A stretch of 64,000 nt of DNA from Phycisphaeraceae bacterium (GTDB lineage: Bacteria; Planctomycetota; Phycisphaerae; Phycisphaerales; UBA1924). Below the pieces are notes generated by a model. That model worked only from the letters and a program-made list of their open reading frames with translations. It had not been told where the DNA came from and ran no database searches. The position numbers and the translations under genes were made by a program. Within the stretch, counting starts at the first letter, position 1; each line of letters begins with the position of its first letter. The stretch covers positions 310,001 to 374,000 of the forward strand of contig JAHBXI010000003.1 in assembly GCA_019636515.1 (NCBI GenBank). Direction: 5' to 3'. Positions 1-9,006 of the stretch are shown here, in pieces.

Positions 1-1
1 G

Positions 2-1957
2 TTCAACGGGAACCTGCGGATCGAGCGGACGGTCTCGATGGGCAAGACGGACACGTTCGCGGCGATCGACGTGCTGTTCACGAACCAGGGGACGACATCG
101 ATCGCGTCGCTGTCGTGGATGGAAGGCTTCAACCCGGAGATGGGGCTGAACCTTGACCCGGAATCCGCGACGACGGACAACGACATCGACGCGAGCGGGC
201 GCCTGGCGACGGCGACGTTCACGAACAACCAGTACCAGGGCGGCCTGACGGTGGGGCTGGCGGCCCCGTCGGCGGACCCCCGCGCGACGGCGATGGTGGT
301 CAGCCCGTCGATCGTGCAGAGTTTGCGTGATCCGACGCAGTTGCTGGCCATCACGCCGACGGATCCCAACGGGGCGAACACGGACTTCCACCTGGCGCTG
401 GTGTACGACCTGGGGACGGTGACGCCCGGGGAGACGGTGGCGCTGCGGTACTTCGTGTTCTTCGGTGACAGCAAGTCTTCGGTCGAGGGGCTGTACGGCG
501 TGCTCAATGCCGGCACGGGATCCGGGCACCTGACGGCCGATCCGACGTCGCCCGCCGACGAAGTGCTCGCGGACGGTTCGCCGGTCCCGCAACTGCCGTA
601 CCGGTATTACTTCCCCGAAGGTTTCGCGACCCCGAGCACCAACACGTTCATCCCGATCCTGAATCTCAACGACCAGGCGGCGCGGGTGGTCGTGATCGCC
701 CGGTACGAGACGGGCGTGCGTGACCAGGTGATCGCGGAGTTCGCGGGCGAATCGAGCATCGCGGCGAACTCTCGCAGCGGCGTGACGATCACCAGCCCGT
801 TCCTGTTCTCGACGGGCTCGCAACTGGTCCGCCCGTACGAGGGGTACGCGGTGGAGATCCGGTCGGATCGTCCGCTGGCGGCGACGTTCAGCCACTACGA
901 CACGAACCTGACGACCACGGCGGCCTCGATCGGGGAGTCGTTCACGACGCGGGTGAGCACCACGTGGACGGTGCCGGAAGTCGCCAAGGGCGGTAGTTCC
1001 CGTGACTTCCTGCTGTATTACAACACCGCGGACACGACCAGCAAGGTCGATTTCACGTTCTACCCCTCCGGTGGCGGGCAGACGTACACGCTCACGCAGG
1101 TGGTCGAGGGGAACCGGCGTCTTGGGATCAACCTCCATGACCTGTCCGAGTCTCAGTTGCCGTCGGGCGCGAACGGGACTCGCGCGACGTACGGCGTGAA
1201 GGTGGAATCGCAGACGCCGCTGGTGGTGGTGCTCAGCCAGTACGACCTTGAGGCCCAGACGGCCGAAGGGGCGACCGGCCTTCCGAACCTGGGCTCGACG
1301 GTCGGGGCGACGTCGGAGGGTGACCTTGGACTGGACGCGACGTCCGAGCGGCTGGCGATTCTCAACGCCACCCCGCAGAGCGCGGAGGTGAGCCTGGTCT
1401 TCCTGTTCGGGACGGGGAGTTCGTACCGGTCGGTGGTGACGGTCGGCCCGGCGTCGCAACGGATCGTGGAGGTCGGGAGTCTGCCGGGCTTCCCGGTGGG
1501 CCAGCGGTACTCGATGCAGTTCTCGTCGACGCGTCCCGTGACGGTGTCGCTGATCGCCGATTCGTTCGGTGACCAACTGGTCAGCGGGGTGACGGATCGG
1601 GCGTACCGGCTGTGGGGCTTCGGGGAAGGCTTCAAGCCGCGGGACGGCAACCCGCTGGTCACCGAGACGCTGCGTCTGTACAACCCCAACGCCAACGACA
1701 CGATCGCCGAGATCATCCTGCGGTACGACGCGGGTCTTGGGACCGAGTCGCGGCGGGTCGTGGTGCCCGCCCGGGCGTCGTTCTCGATCGACCTTCACGA
1801 GATGGTGACCGGGTCGAGGCGGACCACCGAGGTCTGGTACGGCATCAGCGTGAAGTCGGCGGCGCCGATCGTGGCGAGCATGACGCACGCGGATGCGTTC
1901 TTCCCCGGTGCGTTCTCGACGCTGGGTACGCCGCTGGGCGATGGCGTCGGCATCTGA
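2..1957 (+). CDS. Large secreted/surface protein with repeated beta-rich modules, 5' truncated by the window edge
   Basis: The reading frame is open from base 2, so the gene begins before the window; the first internal ATG at 38 is not a convincing start. At least 650 residues are visible. After about 190 residues the protein shows roughly four related modules of about 100-120 residues. Each opens with an aromatic stretch such as YYFPEGF or LWGFGEGF, continues with an ILN or LYNPN strand and a V-x-x-RY strand, and closes with PLAATFSHYD, PLVVVLSQYD or PIVASMTHAD. There is no enzyme motif and the composition (Thr/Ser/Val-rich, almost no Cys) suits an extracellular beta-sandwich protein. A structural or adhesive role is inferred only. 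It stops 221 bases before secG and is probably unrelated to it. Confidence 0.75.
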   Translation, partial: FNGNLRIERTVSMGKTDTFAAIDVLFTNQGTTSIASLSWMEGFNPEMGLNLDPESATTDNDIDASGRLATATFTNNQYQGGLTVGLAAPSADPRATAMVVSPSIVQSLRDPTQLLAITPTDPNGANTDFHLALVYDLGTVTPGETVALRYFVFFGDSKSSVEGLYGVLNAGTGSGHLTADPTSPADEVLADGSPVPQLPYRYYFPEGFATPSTNTFIPILNLNDQAARVVVIARYETGVRDQVIAEFAGESSIAANSRSGVTITSPFLFSTGSQLVRPYEGYAVEIRSDRPLAATFSHYDTNLTTTAASIGESFTTRVSTTWTVPEVAKGGSSRDFLLYYNTADTTSKVDFTFYPSGGGQTYTLTQVVEGNRRLGINLHDLSESQLPSGANGTRATYGVKVESQTPLVVVLSQYDLEAQTAEGATGLPNLGSTVGATSEGDLGLDATSERLAILNATPQSAEVSLVFLFGTGSSYRSVVTVGPASQRIVEVGSLPGFPVGQRYSMQFSSTRPVTVSLIADSFGDQLVSGVTDRAYRLWGFGEGFKPRDGNPLVTETLRLYNPNANDTIAEIILRYDAGLGTESRRVVVPARASFSIDLHEMVTGSRRTTEVWYGISVKSAAPIVASMTHADAFFPGAFSTLGTPLGDGVGI

Positions 1958-2178
1958 TCCTGCTCGCGCGGCATGGATGGCGAACAAAGGCCGGATTCCA
2001 GGCCGTGGGCCGGCGACGGCCCCGGCGCGGGGCGTCCCTCGGCGGTGGAAGATTCTCGGGTGATTCCGGAGGAACAAGCCGGATGCCTAGACTCGTTGCC
2101 CCGGGGACAGCCTTTTTGGCCGTGGTGAGGAGGGGCGTTGGGGGTTCGGCGTGGTGGTTTGCAAGGAGCGTCTGAGCC

Positions 2179-2667
2179 ATGGTGGTGTGGTCGCTGGCGA
2201 TGTCGTTGTGGGTGACGAACCTGTTGATCCTGGTTCTGCTGTCCGTCGCGGTCATTTTGATCTTGACGGTGCTGATCCAGCGTCCCCAGGGGGGCGGTCT
2301 GAGCGCGGCCTTCGGCTCGGCCGGTTCGGGACAGACGGCGTTTGGCACCAAGACGGGGGACGCGCTGACGGTCTTCACGGTCGTGATGTTCTCGCTGTTC
2401 GTGCTGGCCGCGATCGGTTTGAATTTCGGGATGCGGCCGGGTGTTCCCCCGCCCGAAACGACGATGCAGAAGGCGCCCGGGTCGCTGCCGGTGCCGGGTC
2501 CTGGCGGATCGTCGATTCCCTCCTCGGGCGTCACTCCGGCCTTCCCAGCGCCCGATGCCACGCCCGCGGAAAAGGCGATGCCCGCGGACTTGACCCCGGA
2601 GGTCCCTGCCTCGGCCGAGGACGGGTCGGAGGGCGGAGAGGCGGACCCGTCGGGTGAGCCGAAGTGA
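2179..2667 (+). CDS. secG: Preprotein translocase subunit SecG
   Basis: SecG is the small auxiliary subunit of the SecYEG channel in the inner membrane. The 162-residue product has two hydrophobic helices (about 5-30 and 60-80) around the family hallmark loop VLIQRPQGGGLSAAFG, followed by GSGQTAFGTKTGDALT. The start is supported by AAGGAG ten bases upstream of ATG 2179. Typical SecG is 75-120 residues; the extra length is a Pro/Ala/Glu-rich tail from about residue 92, a low-complexity extension predicted to be disordered. The next gene, 100 bases downstream, is a YicC-family gene on the same strand. Confidence 0.93.
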   Translation: MVVWSLAMSLWVTNLLILVLLSVAVILILTVLIQRPQGGGLSAAFGSAGSGQTAFGTKTGDALTVFTVVMFSLFVLAAIGLNFGMRPGVPPPETTMQKAPGSLPVPGPGGSSIPSSGVTPAFPAPDATPAEKAMPADLTPEVPASAEDGSEGGEADPSGEPK

Positions 2668-2767
2668 GATCCGCCGCGTTCCCGGCGGCTTGCGGCCGGG
2701 GCCGTGATCAATACACTGATTGGATGCCGTCGGCGCTGGAGGCTTCCCGCGGCGTTGGGGAGCACGC

Positions 2768-3658
2768 ATGATCCGGAGCATGACGGGGTTCGGCGAGGCG
2801 TCCGCCCAGATCGACGGGGTTCATTACTTCGTCGAGATCCGTTCGCTGAACAACAAGTACTTCAAGGGCGTGATCCGGCTTTCCGAGTCGTTGCAGAGCC
2901 TGGAGGCCGAACTTGAGTCGTTGCTTCGGCAGCGGCTGACACGCGGGACGATCACGCTGCTGGCCTCGTGCAACGATTCATCGGCCTCGGCGGCTCACAC
3001 GGTCAACTCGGCGGCGCTGTCGCGGTACATCGAGCAGTTGCGAGCGATCCCGGAGGTGGCCGGGGGCGAGGTGCGGCTCGATGTGGCGGCGCTTCTGGGT
3101 CTTCCCGGGGTGCTTCAACCTCCGGCCGACGAGGAGGACCGTCTACTTCGGGCGAGGAAGGCCTTCACGCAGGTCCTGAACCGGGCGTGCGACGGGCTTC
3201 TCGCGATGCGAGAGCGTGAGGGGGCGATGCTGGTCACGGAACTGCTGGGCCAGAGCCAGTACATACGGGAACGCCTGGACAAGATCCGCGAGCGGTGCCC
3301 TTCGGTGGTGGCGGATTACGAGCAGCGTCTGAAGTCCCGGATCGAGGTGCTGCTTCAGGGCCACGACGTGCGGGTGGACGCGGTGGACCTGATCCGGGAG
3401 ATCGCGGTCTACGCGGAGCGGACGGACATCGCGGAGGAAGTGGCCCGCCTGACGGGTCATCTCGAGCAGTTCGGGCAGATGTTGACGGCGACGGAGGATC
3501 GTCCGGTGGGCCGGACGCTGGATTTTCTGTCGCAGGAGATGCTGCGTGAGGCGAACACGATCGCGAGCAAGTCTCCGGACGCGGATACGTCGCGTCTGAT
3601 CGTCGAGATCAAGGGGGCGATCGACCGGATCAAGGAGCAGGCTCAGAACGTGGAATAA
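2768..3658 (+). CDS. yicC: YicC-family endoribonuclease
   Basis: Members of this family (YicC_N plus DUF1732) have been described as endoribonucleases acting on RNA. The product opens with the near-invariant MIRSMTGFGEA, followed by EIRSLNNKYFKG, and ends with the DUF1732 hallmarks EEVARLTGHLEQF, GRTLDFLSQEMLREANTIASK and VEIKGAIDRIKEQAQNVE. At 296 residues it has the normal family length. An in-frame ATG lies at 2720, but ATG 2768 is chosen because the conserved N-terminus begins there and GGGGAG precedes it. It lies downstream of secG on the same strand and may be co-transcribed. Confidence 0.93.
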   Translation: MIRSMTGFGEASAQIDGVHYFVEIRSLNNKYFKGVIRLSESLQSLEAELESLLRQRLTRGTITLLASCNDSSASAAHTVNSAALSRYIEQLRAIPEVAGGEVRLDVAALLGLPGVLQPPADEEDRLLRARKAFTQVLNRACDGLLAMREREGAMLVTELLGQSQYIRERLDKIRERCPSVVADYEQRLKSRIEVLLQGHDVRVDAVDLIREIAVYAERTDIAEEVARLTGHLEQFGQMLTATEDRPVGRTLDFLSQEMLREANTIASKSPDADTSRLIVEIKGAIDRIKEQAQNVE

Positions 3659-3680
3659 GCGGCGGTGGCGTGGAGGGTGG

Positions 3681-4664
3681 TCACGAGACGGCGATGAGCG
3701 TGACCGCGCGTGCGATGCCGAAGACCAGGGGGGCGGCGTAGGCCAGGATGGCCAGGGCCACCGCGGCGACGGCGGCCATTCGGAGTCGGCGTACGTTCTT
3801 CCGGTTGAGCCTGTGGAACCAGGCGACGGTTCGCGTGTCCGGATCGGTGGATAGGCCGCACTCGGGGCACGTATCCAGTGATCCGTGTTCGTACCCGCAC
3901 GAGTGACAATGTCGCTCGTCGGCGCCGGATGGTCCGGTGTTTCGGGCCAACGGGTCCGAGGCTTTGGCCACGCGGAAGGCGGCGAGCAGGTAGAGGATTG
4001 CCGCGCCGACAAAGGGTCCCCAGAGCGCCCCGTGGGACATGATGATCCAGTCGTGCCCCTGGCCGTGCCACCAGAGCGAGGCCCAGAAGTACTCCGCGGG
4101 TCCGACCATGGCCCAGGGGATGAAGGCGGCGACGCCCGCGAGCAGGGTGCCGATCAACCATGCCTTGCCGACGTGGAGAATCGCCGCCCCCGAGAGCGGG
4201 CGCGACGGGTGAATAGCCCCGGAAAGCAGGGCCATGGTGCCGGCGAGGGCGAGCATGATCGCCAGGTGCAGGAGAAGGAAGTGGATGGGTGAGAAGGGGG
4301 CGCTGTGGACTCCATCCTGGACATAGAGGATCTGGTGGGTGGAGGAATCCCAGAGTTGAGCGGCGGCGTCGCGGGTCGTTGTGCCGTCGAGGCGGACGAG
4401 GATCGGAACCGTGTGGTCGGTGATGCAGGTTTGGTTGAGAATGAAGGGATCAACCGACCCGCCGGGGATGAGGAAGCCCGCCTGCCTGACGGCGAGGGCG
4501 GCTCGGTCGGCGGCGTGCGCGGTCAGGTCCGACCTGCTGAGAAGGATGAGGGAGGCAAAGCCTCGCCAGAGAAGCGCCGTGGCCGCCAGCATCGCGGCGG
4601 CGGCAAGAAGGGCGGCCGCGGTCGCGCGCATGGAAGAGGGGCGATGGATGGCGGCGCTCAGCAT
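3681..4664 (-). CDS. Membrane protein with C-terminal zinc-ribbon segment
   Basis: A 327-residue protein of no recognised family. Residues about 12-40 form a first membrane segment. Further hydrophobic stretches lie at about 130-150, 170-190, 215-235 and near the C-terminus (AAVAAVALAILAYAAPLVFG). Between them, around residue 252, is a CHSCGYEHGSLDTCPECG motif, a CxxC-CxxC zinc ribbon of the kind often attached to planctomycete membrane proteins of unknown role. Its 3' end faces the end of yicC. Its start overlaps by seven bases the stop codon of the next minus-strand gene, so the two are probably one transcript. The function is unknown. Confidence 0.7.
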   Translation of the reverse strand: MLSAAIHRPSSMRATAAALLAAAAMLAATALLWRGFASLILLSRSDLTAHAADRAALAVRQAGFLIPGGSVDPFILNQTCITDHTVPILVRLDGTTTRDAAAQLWDSSTHQILYVQDGVHSAPFSPIHFLLLHLAIMLALAGTMALLSGAIHPSRPLSGAAILHVGKAWLIGTLLAGVAAFIPWAMVGPAEYFWASLWWHGQGHDWIIMSHGALWGPFVGAAILYLLAAFRVAKASDPLARNTGPSGADERHCHSCGYEHGSLDTCPECGLSTDPDTRTVAWFHRLNRKNVRRLRMAAVAAVALAILAYAAPLVFGIARAVTLIAVS

Positions 4665-5563
4665 GACGGGGGCGGCGGCGGGCAGTTGCCGTCGACGGGC
4701 TTACAGATTTTCACGACACTCTCGGTCGTTGGCGCTGCGTCGTGGCAATCGTAGAGGGAGCAATCCCAGCGTTGCTTGCAGGTGCGGACCACCGTGGTCT
4801 TCGTTCCGGTGTACTTGCAGTCATCGTTGGCGCAGGGAAAGACATAGGGGTTCCACGTGGTGCCGACCAAGGTAATCTTCACTTCTCGCGGCCAGCAAAG
4901 CCCACCTCCCGCGATCGGGAGTTCCGCCTCTTCGGCGGATTCGATCTCTCCGGCATAGTTGAGCATTGTATCCAGGCGGTTGAAGAGCGTCGGGGCGGAT
5001 CCGGCGGTGTTGGCGGCCTGCTCGGCGAGTTCCCCGGAGAGTCCCGTGGCCCCGTGCGCGCCGGTGCTCACCAGCCACTCGATACCCTCCGATCCGGCGA
5101 ACGACGCGATGGCCTGCATGGGATCATCTTCGGCCAATCCGTCGATGAGCGTAACGAAGACGCTTCCGAAGGAGACGGCGGCGGGATCGTCGCCGCAATC
5201 GGCATCGTCCTGCGACGCGGATCGCACTTGCCACGCCGCGTCCGAGAACCCTGTTCGTTCTCGCATCGCCAGGATCGCGGTATCGACGTCCTGGACCACG
5301 CTGCCGAAGACGTCGTAGCCGCTGGTTGTACGTTCGAACCACAAGGCCGTGATGTCCGCGCTGTAGACGGGACCACCTGGCCGATACGCAAAGACGCCCA
5401 GGTCGTTCCCGTCGCGGCGGACCGGAGCGTAGACCCACCCTCCCGCATCGGTGATACTCACGCCGCGGTGAGCGGTGTGTTGCGCGGAGGCGGATCCGGC
5501 GGCCGCGGCGATGCAAAGTCCAAGCGTTATACAACGCCCCAAGTCGTCCACGAGACTCTTCAT
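4658..5563 (-). CDS. Secreted protein of unknown function with Cys-rich C-terminus
   Basis: The 301-residue product begins with a clear Sec signal peptide (basic MKSLVDDLGR, hydrophobic core, AGSASAQ cleavage region near residue 27). The middle carries short, well-ordered strands and an AEEAELPIAGGG stretch. The C-terminal 80 residues hold many cysteines (NDDCKYTG, CKQRWDCSLYDC) and end in a run of prolines followed by SC. AGGGGG lies a few bases before the ATG. It overlaps the downstream zinc-ribbon membrane gene by seven bases. No family was recognised; the paired cysteines fit an exported, disulfide-stabilised protein. Confidence 0.65.
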   Translation of the reverse strand: MKSLVDDLGRCITLGLCIAAAAGSASAQHTAHRGVSITDAGGWVYAPVRRDGNDLGVFAYRPGGPVYSADITALWFERTTSGYDVFGSVVQDVDTAILAMRERTGFSDAAWQVRSASQDDADCGDDPAAVSFGSVFVTLIDGLAEDDPMQAIASFAGSEGIEWLVSTGAHGATGLSGELAEQAANTAGSAPTLFNRLDTMLNYAGEIESAEEAELPIAGGGLCWPREVKITLVGTTWNPYVFPCANDDCKYTGTKTTVVRTCKQRWDCSLYDCHDAAPTTESVVKICKPVDGNCPPPPPSC

Positions 5564-5886
5564 TTTTTAGACCCCCTTTGCCCTCGGCCCCCTTGCGTTC
5601 CGATGACCGGCACATTGCCTTGTCAATGAACAACATACAAAGTTTGCAAGTCGCGGGGTGCGACTTTGGGCATTTTTCTTTCAAATCGGTACATGGCATT
5701 GTCGGACAATTACTTACGTCTCCGTAAGAGCGAAAAAATTTGGTGTTGTGCCCGGTCGGCGTGAATCTTGTTTGCATTCTGCTTGTAGTCCTTGCCTCGC
5801 CGGGAGTCTCCACCTTGCGGCTCGCTCCGCGAGGCGAAGGTCATGGTGTCGGGCGTGGTGGAGCGGATTGAGAACTACGCTTCCCG
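5564..5886. other. Intergenic region between divergent genes
   Basis: This 323-base region separates the minus-strand secreted protein from the plus-strand cysteine desulfurase. It is visibly more A/T-rich between about 5,600 and 5,760 than anything nearby, so it probably holds the divergent promoters, but I could not identify a convincing pair of hexamers. A short frame (ATG 5843) ends in a TGA overlapping the GTG start of the desulfurase; it matches nothing I recognise. Confidence 0.4.
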
Positions 5887-7065
5887 GTGATCAACCTGGA
5901 CAACAACGCGACGACCCGACCGTGCCGGGCGGCGGTGGAGGCGGCCCGGCGGGGGCTGGAGACGTGCTGGCACAACCCGTCGAGCGTTCATCGCGGCGGT
6001 CAGGAGGCCCGCCGGCTGGTGGAACTGGCTCGCCAGGACATGGCGGACCTGATCGGGGCCAAGGCCCGTGATGTTGTGTTGACATCGGGCGGTACCGAGT
6101 CGATTGACCTTGCGGTGCGTGGGGTGTTGGCGGCCTTTGGAAAAGGGAGTGAGCCGCCGGTGCTGGTGACGACCCGGGTCGAGCACGCGGCGGTGCGTGA
6201 TCTGGTCGAGGCACTGGCGGAGTCGGGGGCGGCCCGGGTGGTCTACGCGCCGGTTGACGGCCGCGGGGTCGTGGACGTGGCTGGGTTTGCGCTCGCGGCG
6301 GAGGGGGCGCGGGTGGCGGTGGTGCAGTGGGCAAACAACGAGACGGGGGCGATCCAGCCGGTGGGCGCGATCGCGGCGATCTGCCGTTCGCGTGGGATCC
6401 GCTTTGTGTGCGATGGGACGCAATGGGTGGGCAAATTGCCGGCGGACGTCGGGGAGTCGGCCTCCGGCCCGGCGGCGTGCGCGTGCGACCTGCTGGTCAT
6501 CAGCCCGCACAAGTTCCATGGCCCCAAAGGGGTCGGGGCGCTGTGGATCAGGCCCGGGGTGCGGGTGCGTCCGGGAATCCTGGGGTCGCAGGAACTGGGT
6601 CGTCGCGGTGGTACGGAGAACGTCCCGGGGATCCTGGGGGCGGGGGCCGCCGCGCGTGAAGCGTCGGCGTGGCTGGCGGACGCATCCCTTCGGGCCGGGG
6701 TGGAGGCCATTCGCGAGCGTTTCGAGTCGCGGGTTCTTGGCGGGGTGCGCGGGGCGGTGGTCAACGGCCCGACCGAGCCCGGCGCACGTCTGTGGAACAC
6801 GACCAACATCGGATTCCCGCCGATCGAGGCGGAGGTGATGGTTCTTCACCTGAGCGAGCGCGGGGTGGCGGTCTCGGCGGGGGCGGCGTGCTCGTCTGGC
6901 TCGCTGGAGCCTTCGGCGGTGCTGCTGGCGATGGGGGTGCCCGAGGTGGTGGCGCACGGGTCGGTGCGGTTCAGTTTTTCGAGGGAGACGACGGAGGCGG
7001 AGGCCGACGCGGCGGCGGACCTTGTGATTCAGGCGGCTCTCTCGCTGGGGGTTGCCGGTGCCTGA
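5887..7065 (+). CDS. Cysteine desulfurase, class V aminotransferase fold (NifS/IscS type)
   Basis: A PLP enzyme that converts cysteine to alanine and hands the sulfane sulfur to Fe-S cluster or thio-cofactor pathways. The 392-residue sequence shows LDNNATTRP at the N-terminus, the TSGGTES cofactor loop (about 66-72), His100, VQWANNETGAIQPV, the DGTQW segment and the PLP lysine in SPHKFHGPKG (Lys209). The mobile active-site cysteine is in SAGAACSSGSLEPS (Cys335). Translation starts at GTG 5887; no good ATG fits the conserved N-terminus. No scaffold (iscU, sufBCD) is adjacent, so the acceptor cannot be inferred. Its last 37 bases overlap the converging VTT-domain gene. Confidence 0.9.
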   Translation: MINLDNNATTRPCRAAVEAARRGLETCWHNPSSVHRGGQEARRLVELARQDMADLIGAKARDVVLTSGGTESIDLAVRGVLAAFGKGSEPPVLVTTRVEHAAVRDLVEALAESGAARVVYAPVDGRGVVDVAGFALAAEGARVAVVQWANNETGAIQPVGAIAAICRSRGIRFVCDGTQWVGKLPADVGESASGPAACACDLLVISPHKFHGPKGVGALWIRPGVRVRPGILGSQELGRRGGTENVPGILGAGAAAREASAWLADASLRAGVEAIRERFESRVLGGVRGAVVNGPTEPGARLWNTTNIGFPPIEAEVMVLHLSERGVAVSAGAACSSGSLEPSAVLLAMGVPEVVAHGSVRFSFSRETTEAEADAAADLVIQAALSLGVAGA

Positions 7066-7823
7066 TCGGCGGGTTTTTCGCGGGTGACCGAGTCGAGCGC
7101 CCGCTTGCCGATATGCCCGATGATCGAGAGGGCCAGGACAAAGGTGGCAAGGCCGCCGAGGACGAGCCAGGTCGGCTGGTTCTGGACGAGTTCCTTGAGG
7201 TTGCCGGCGCCGGTCGAGGCGGCGGCGGCGGCGATCCAGACGGCGATCGCGGTCCGCGGGGCCATTCCCATGGCGGTGCCCAGCATGTACGGGACGGGCT
7301 TTGCGCCCGAGGAGGCCAGGACGAGATTGGTGAGGGCAAAGGGCGAGTTCGGCGGAAGGCGGATCAGGGTGATGATGAGGACCGAGCGCCAGAAGTTGTG
7401 TCGGAGGAGGGCGTCGCGGACGGCCCGTCCGCGGGGATGGTCTTGGAGGGCTTTTTCGATGCGTTTCTGGGAGATGAGCCGGGCGATCACGTAGCCGACC
7501 ATGCTTCCGCCGACAAATCCGGAGATCGCGCAGGCAAATCCCAGTTCCATGCCGAAGGTCCAGCCTCCGAGGATCGACTGCCCGAGGGTTGGAAGGAGCC
7601 CGACGCCGGCCGAGATCACGAAGACGACGATGTAGACGACCCATCCCCAGGGACCCAGGGACTGGAGGAAGTCGGAGATCTGGCCGAGGAACCCCAGGAG
7701 GGTGATGCCCAGGATGGCGGGAAAAACGGTCCAGAGCAATCCCAGGATGGCGGCGGGGCCGAGCGCCTTGAGGATGTGCCGGGGCGCCTTGTCGGCGGGG
7801 GTTGGGCTGGGAGCGTCGGTCAT
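7029..7823 (-). CDS. TVP38/TMEM64-family (VTT/SNARE-associated domain) membrane protein
   Basis: A 264-residue integral membrane protein with five or six hydrophobic segments. It carries the VTT-domain features of a GVGLLPTLGQSILGGWTFG re-entrant loop (around 75-93), FVGGSMVGYVIARLI and the conserved R-LPPNSPFALTNL stretch. Proteins of this group are linked to membrane lipid scrambling or transport; the bacterial substrate is generally unknown. The frame stays open upstream of the chosen start, but conserved sequence begins at MTDAPSPTPADK (ATG 7823), after the end of the release-factor gene. Its 3' end overlaps the cysteine desulfurase by 37 bases in the convergent direction. Confidence 0.8.
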   Translation of the reverse strand: MTDAPSPTPADKAPRHILKALGPAAILGLLWTVFPAILGITLLGFLGQISDFLQSLGPWGWVVYIVVFVISAGVGLLPTLGQSILGGWTFGMELGFACAISGFVGGSMVGYVIARLISQKRIEKALQDHPRGRAVRDALLRHNFWRSVLIITLIRLPPNSPFALTNLVLASSGAKPVPYMLGTAMGMAPRTAIAVWIAAAAASTGAGNLKELVQNQPTWLVLGGLATFVLALSIIGHIGKRALDSVTREKPADQAPATPSERAA

Positions 7824-7867
7824 CGCGACTGGGAGGGTAGCGTGACGTGGGCGAGCGGGGCCGGAGT

Positions 7868-8968
7868 TCAGAGTTCCGAGAGGCGCCGGGAGGTTTCTCG
7901 CTCGGCCAGGTCGGCCAGGATCGACTGGAGATCCCCAGTCAGGATGGAGCGGAGGTTGTATTCGCCCGGGAGGCGCTCGTCGGCGACGATGCCTTCCTTG
8001 AAGCGGTAGGTCCTGATTTTTTCGGAGCGTTCGGCGGAGCCGATCTGCGTGCGGCGTGCGGCGGCTCGCTGTGCTTCCCGCCCGCGGCGCTGGGCCTCGT
8101 GGAGCCTGGCCACCAGGAGCCGGCGGGCGCGTTCGCGGTTTTGCTGCTGGCTCTTGGCCTCCATCATTTTGATGATGATTCCGGTGGGCTTGTGGTGGAC
8201 CTGCCAGGCGGTCTCGACCTTGTTGACGTTCTGGCCTCCGGGTCCCTGGGCGCGAGTGGCAAACTCCTCGACGTCGTTGGCCCAGTCGATCTCGACGTCG
8301 GACTCGTCGGGCTCGGGCAGGACGGCGACGGTGGCGGTCGAGGTGTGGATACGTCCCTGGGCCTCGGTGGCGGGGACTCGCTTGACGCTGTGAACACCGG
8401 CCTCGTGGGCGAGTTGTGCCCACACGCCCGATCCCTTGATATTGACGACGGCGGAGCGCAGGCCCCCGGCGTCGGACTCGGCCACCAGGTCGAGGATGTC
8501 AAAGGTCCATCCCTGTCGGACGGCGTGCTTGTGGTACATGTCGAGCAGGTCCCGTGTCCACAGGGCGGCCTCGTCCCCCCCGGTGCCGGCCCGCAGTTCG
8601 AGGATCACCGATCCGATGCGTTCGTCGTCGCCGGAAACCAGGCGAGCCAGGCACTCCTTGACGGCGTCCCGGAGGCGGGCGTCGAGGCGGGGAATTTCGT
8701 CTCGGGCGAGTTGGGAGAGTTCGGAATCCGCGCCCGAGGCCAGGGCGCTCGCCCACGAGTCGCGTTCCCGCTCCAGGTCGCGGACGGCCCGGGCGGCGTG
8801 GACGACCGGGTCGAGGGCGGACTTTCGGATCGATCGTTCGCGGACCTTTCGGTGGTCGGCCAGGATGTCGGGATCCTGGAGTTCGGAGACGAGCCGGGCG
8901 TGCTGCTCCTCCAGGTGGCCGAGTTTCTCGGCGATGGCGGGCGGGATGGCGGGCTCGTTCCTGGACAT
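7868..8968 (-). CDS. prfA: Peptide chain release factor 1
   Basis: RF1 reads UAA and UAG in the ribosomal A site and triggers peptide release. The 366-residue protein has the RF1 hallmarks. These are an N-terminal coiled-coil domain, the GTGGDEAALW loop (about 128-137), the stop-codon recognition motif PAT inside KRVPATEAQGRIHTS (199-201; RF2 would have SPF), the peptidyl-hydrolysis GGQ in QGPGGQNVNK (244-246), and SEKIRTYRFKEG. Length is normal. The gene is divergent from the rdgB homologue, with 38 bases between the two starts, and lies 44 bases upstream of the VTT gene. The methyltransferase PrmC that usually accompanies RF1 is not next to it. Confidence 0.95.
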   Translation of the reverse strand: MSRNEPAIPPAIAEKLGHLEEQHARLVSELQDPDILADHRKVRERSIRKSALDPVVHAARAVRDLERERDSWASALASGADSELSQLARDEIPRLDARLRDAVKECLARLVSGDDERIGSVILELRAGTGGDEAALWTRDLLDMYHKHAVRQGWTFDILDLVAESDAGGLRSAVVNIKGSGVWAQLAHEAGVHSVKRVPATEAQGRIHTSTATVAVLPEPDESDVEIDWANDVEEFATRAQGPGGQNVNKVETAWQVHHKPTGIIIKMMEAKSQQQNRERARRLLVARLHEAQRRGREAQRAAARRTQIGSAERSEKIRTYRFKEGIVADERLPGEYNLRSILTGDLQSILADLAERETSRRLSEL

Positions 8969-9006
8969 GGCGAGGGGAAGCGTACGAGGGCGGATATGCT
9001 GGGGGC

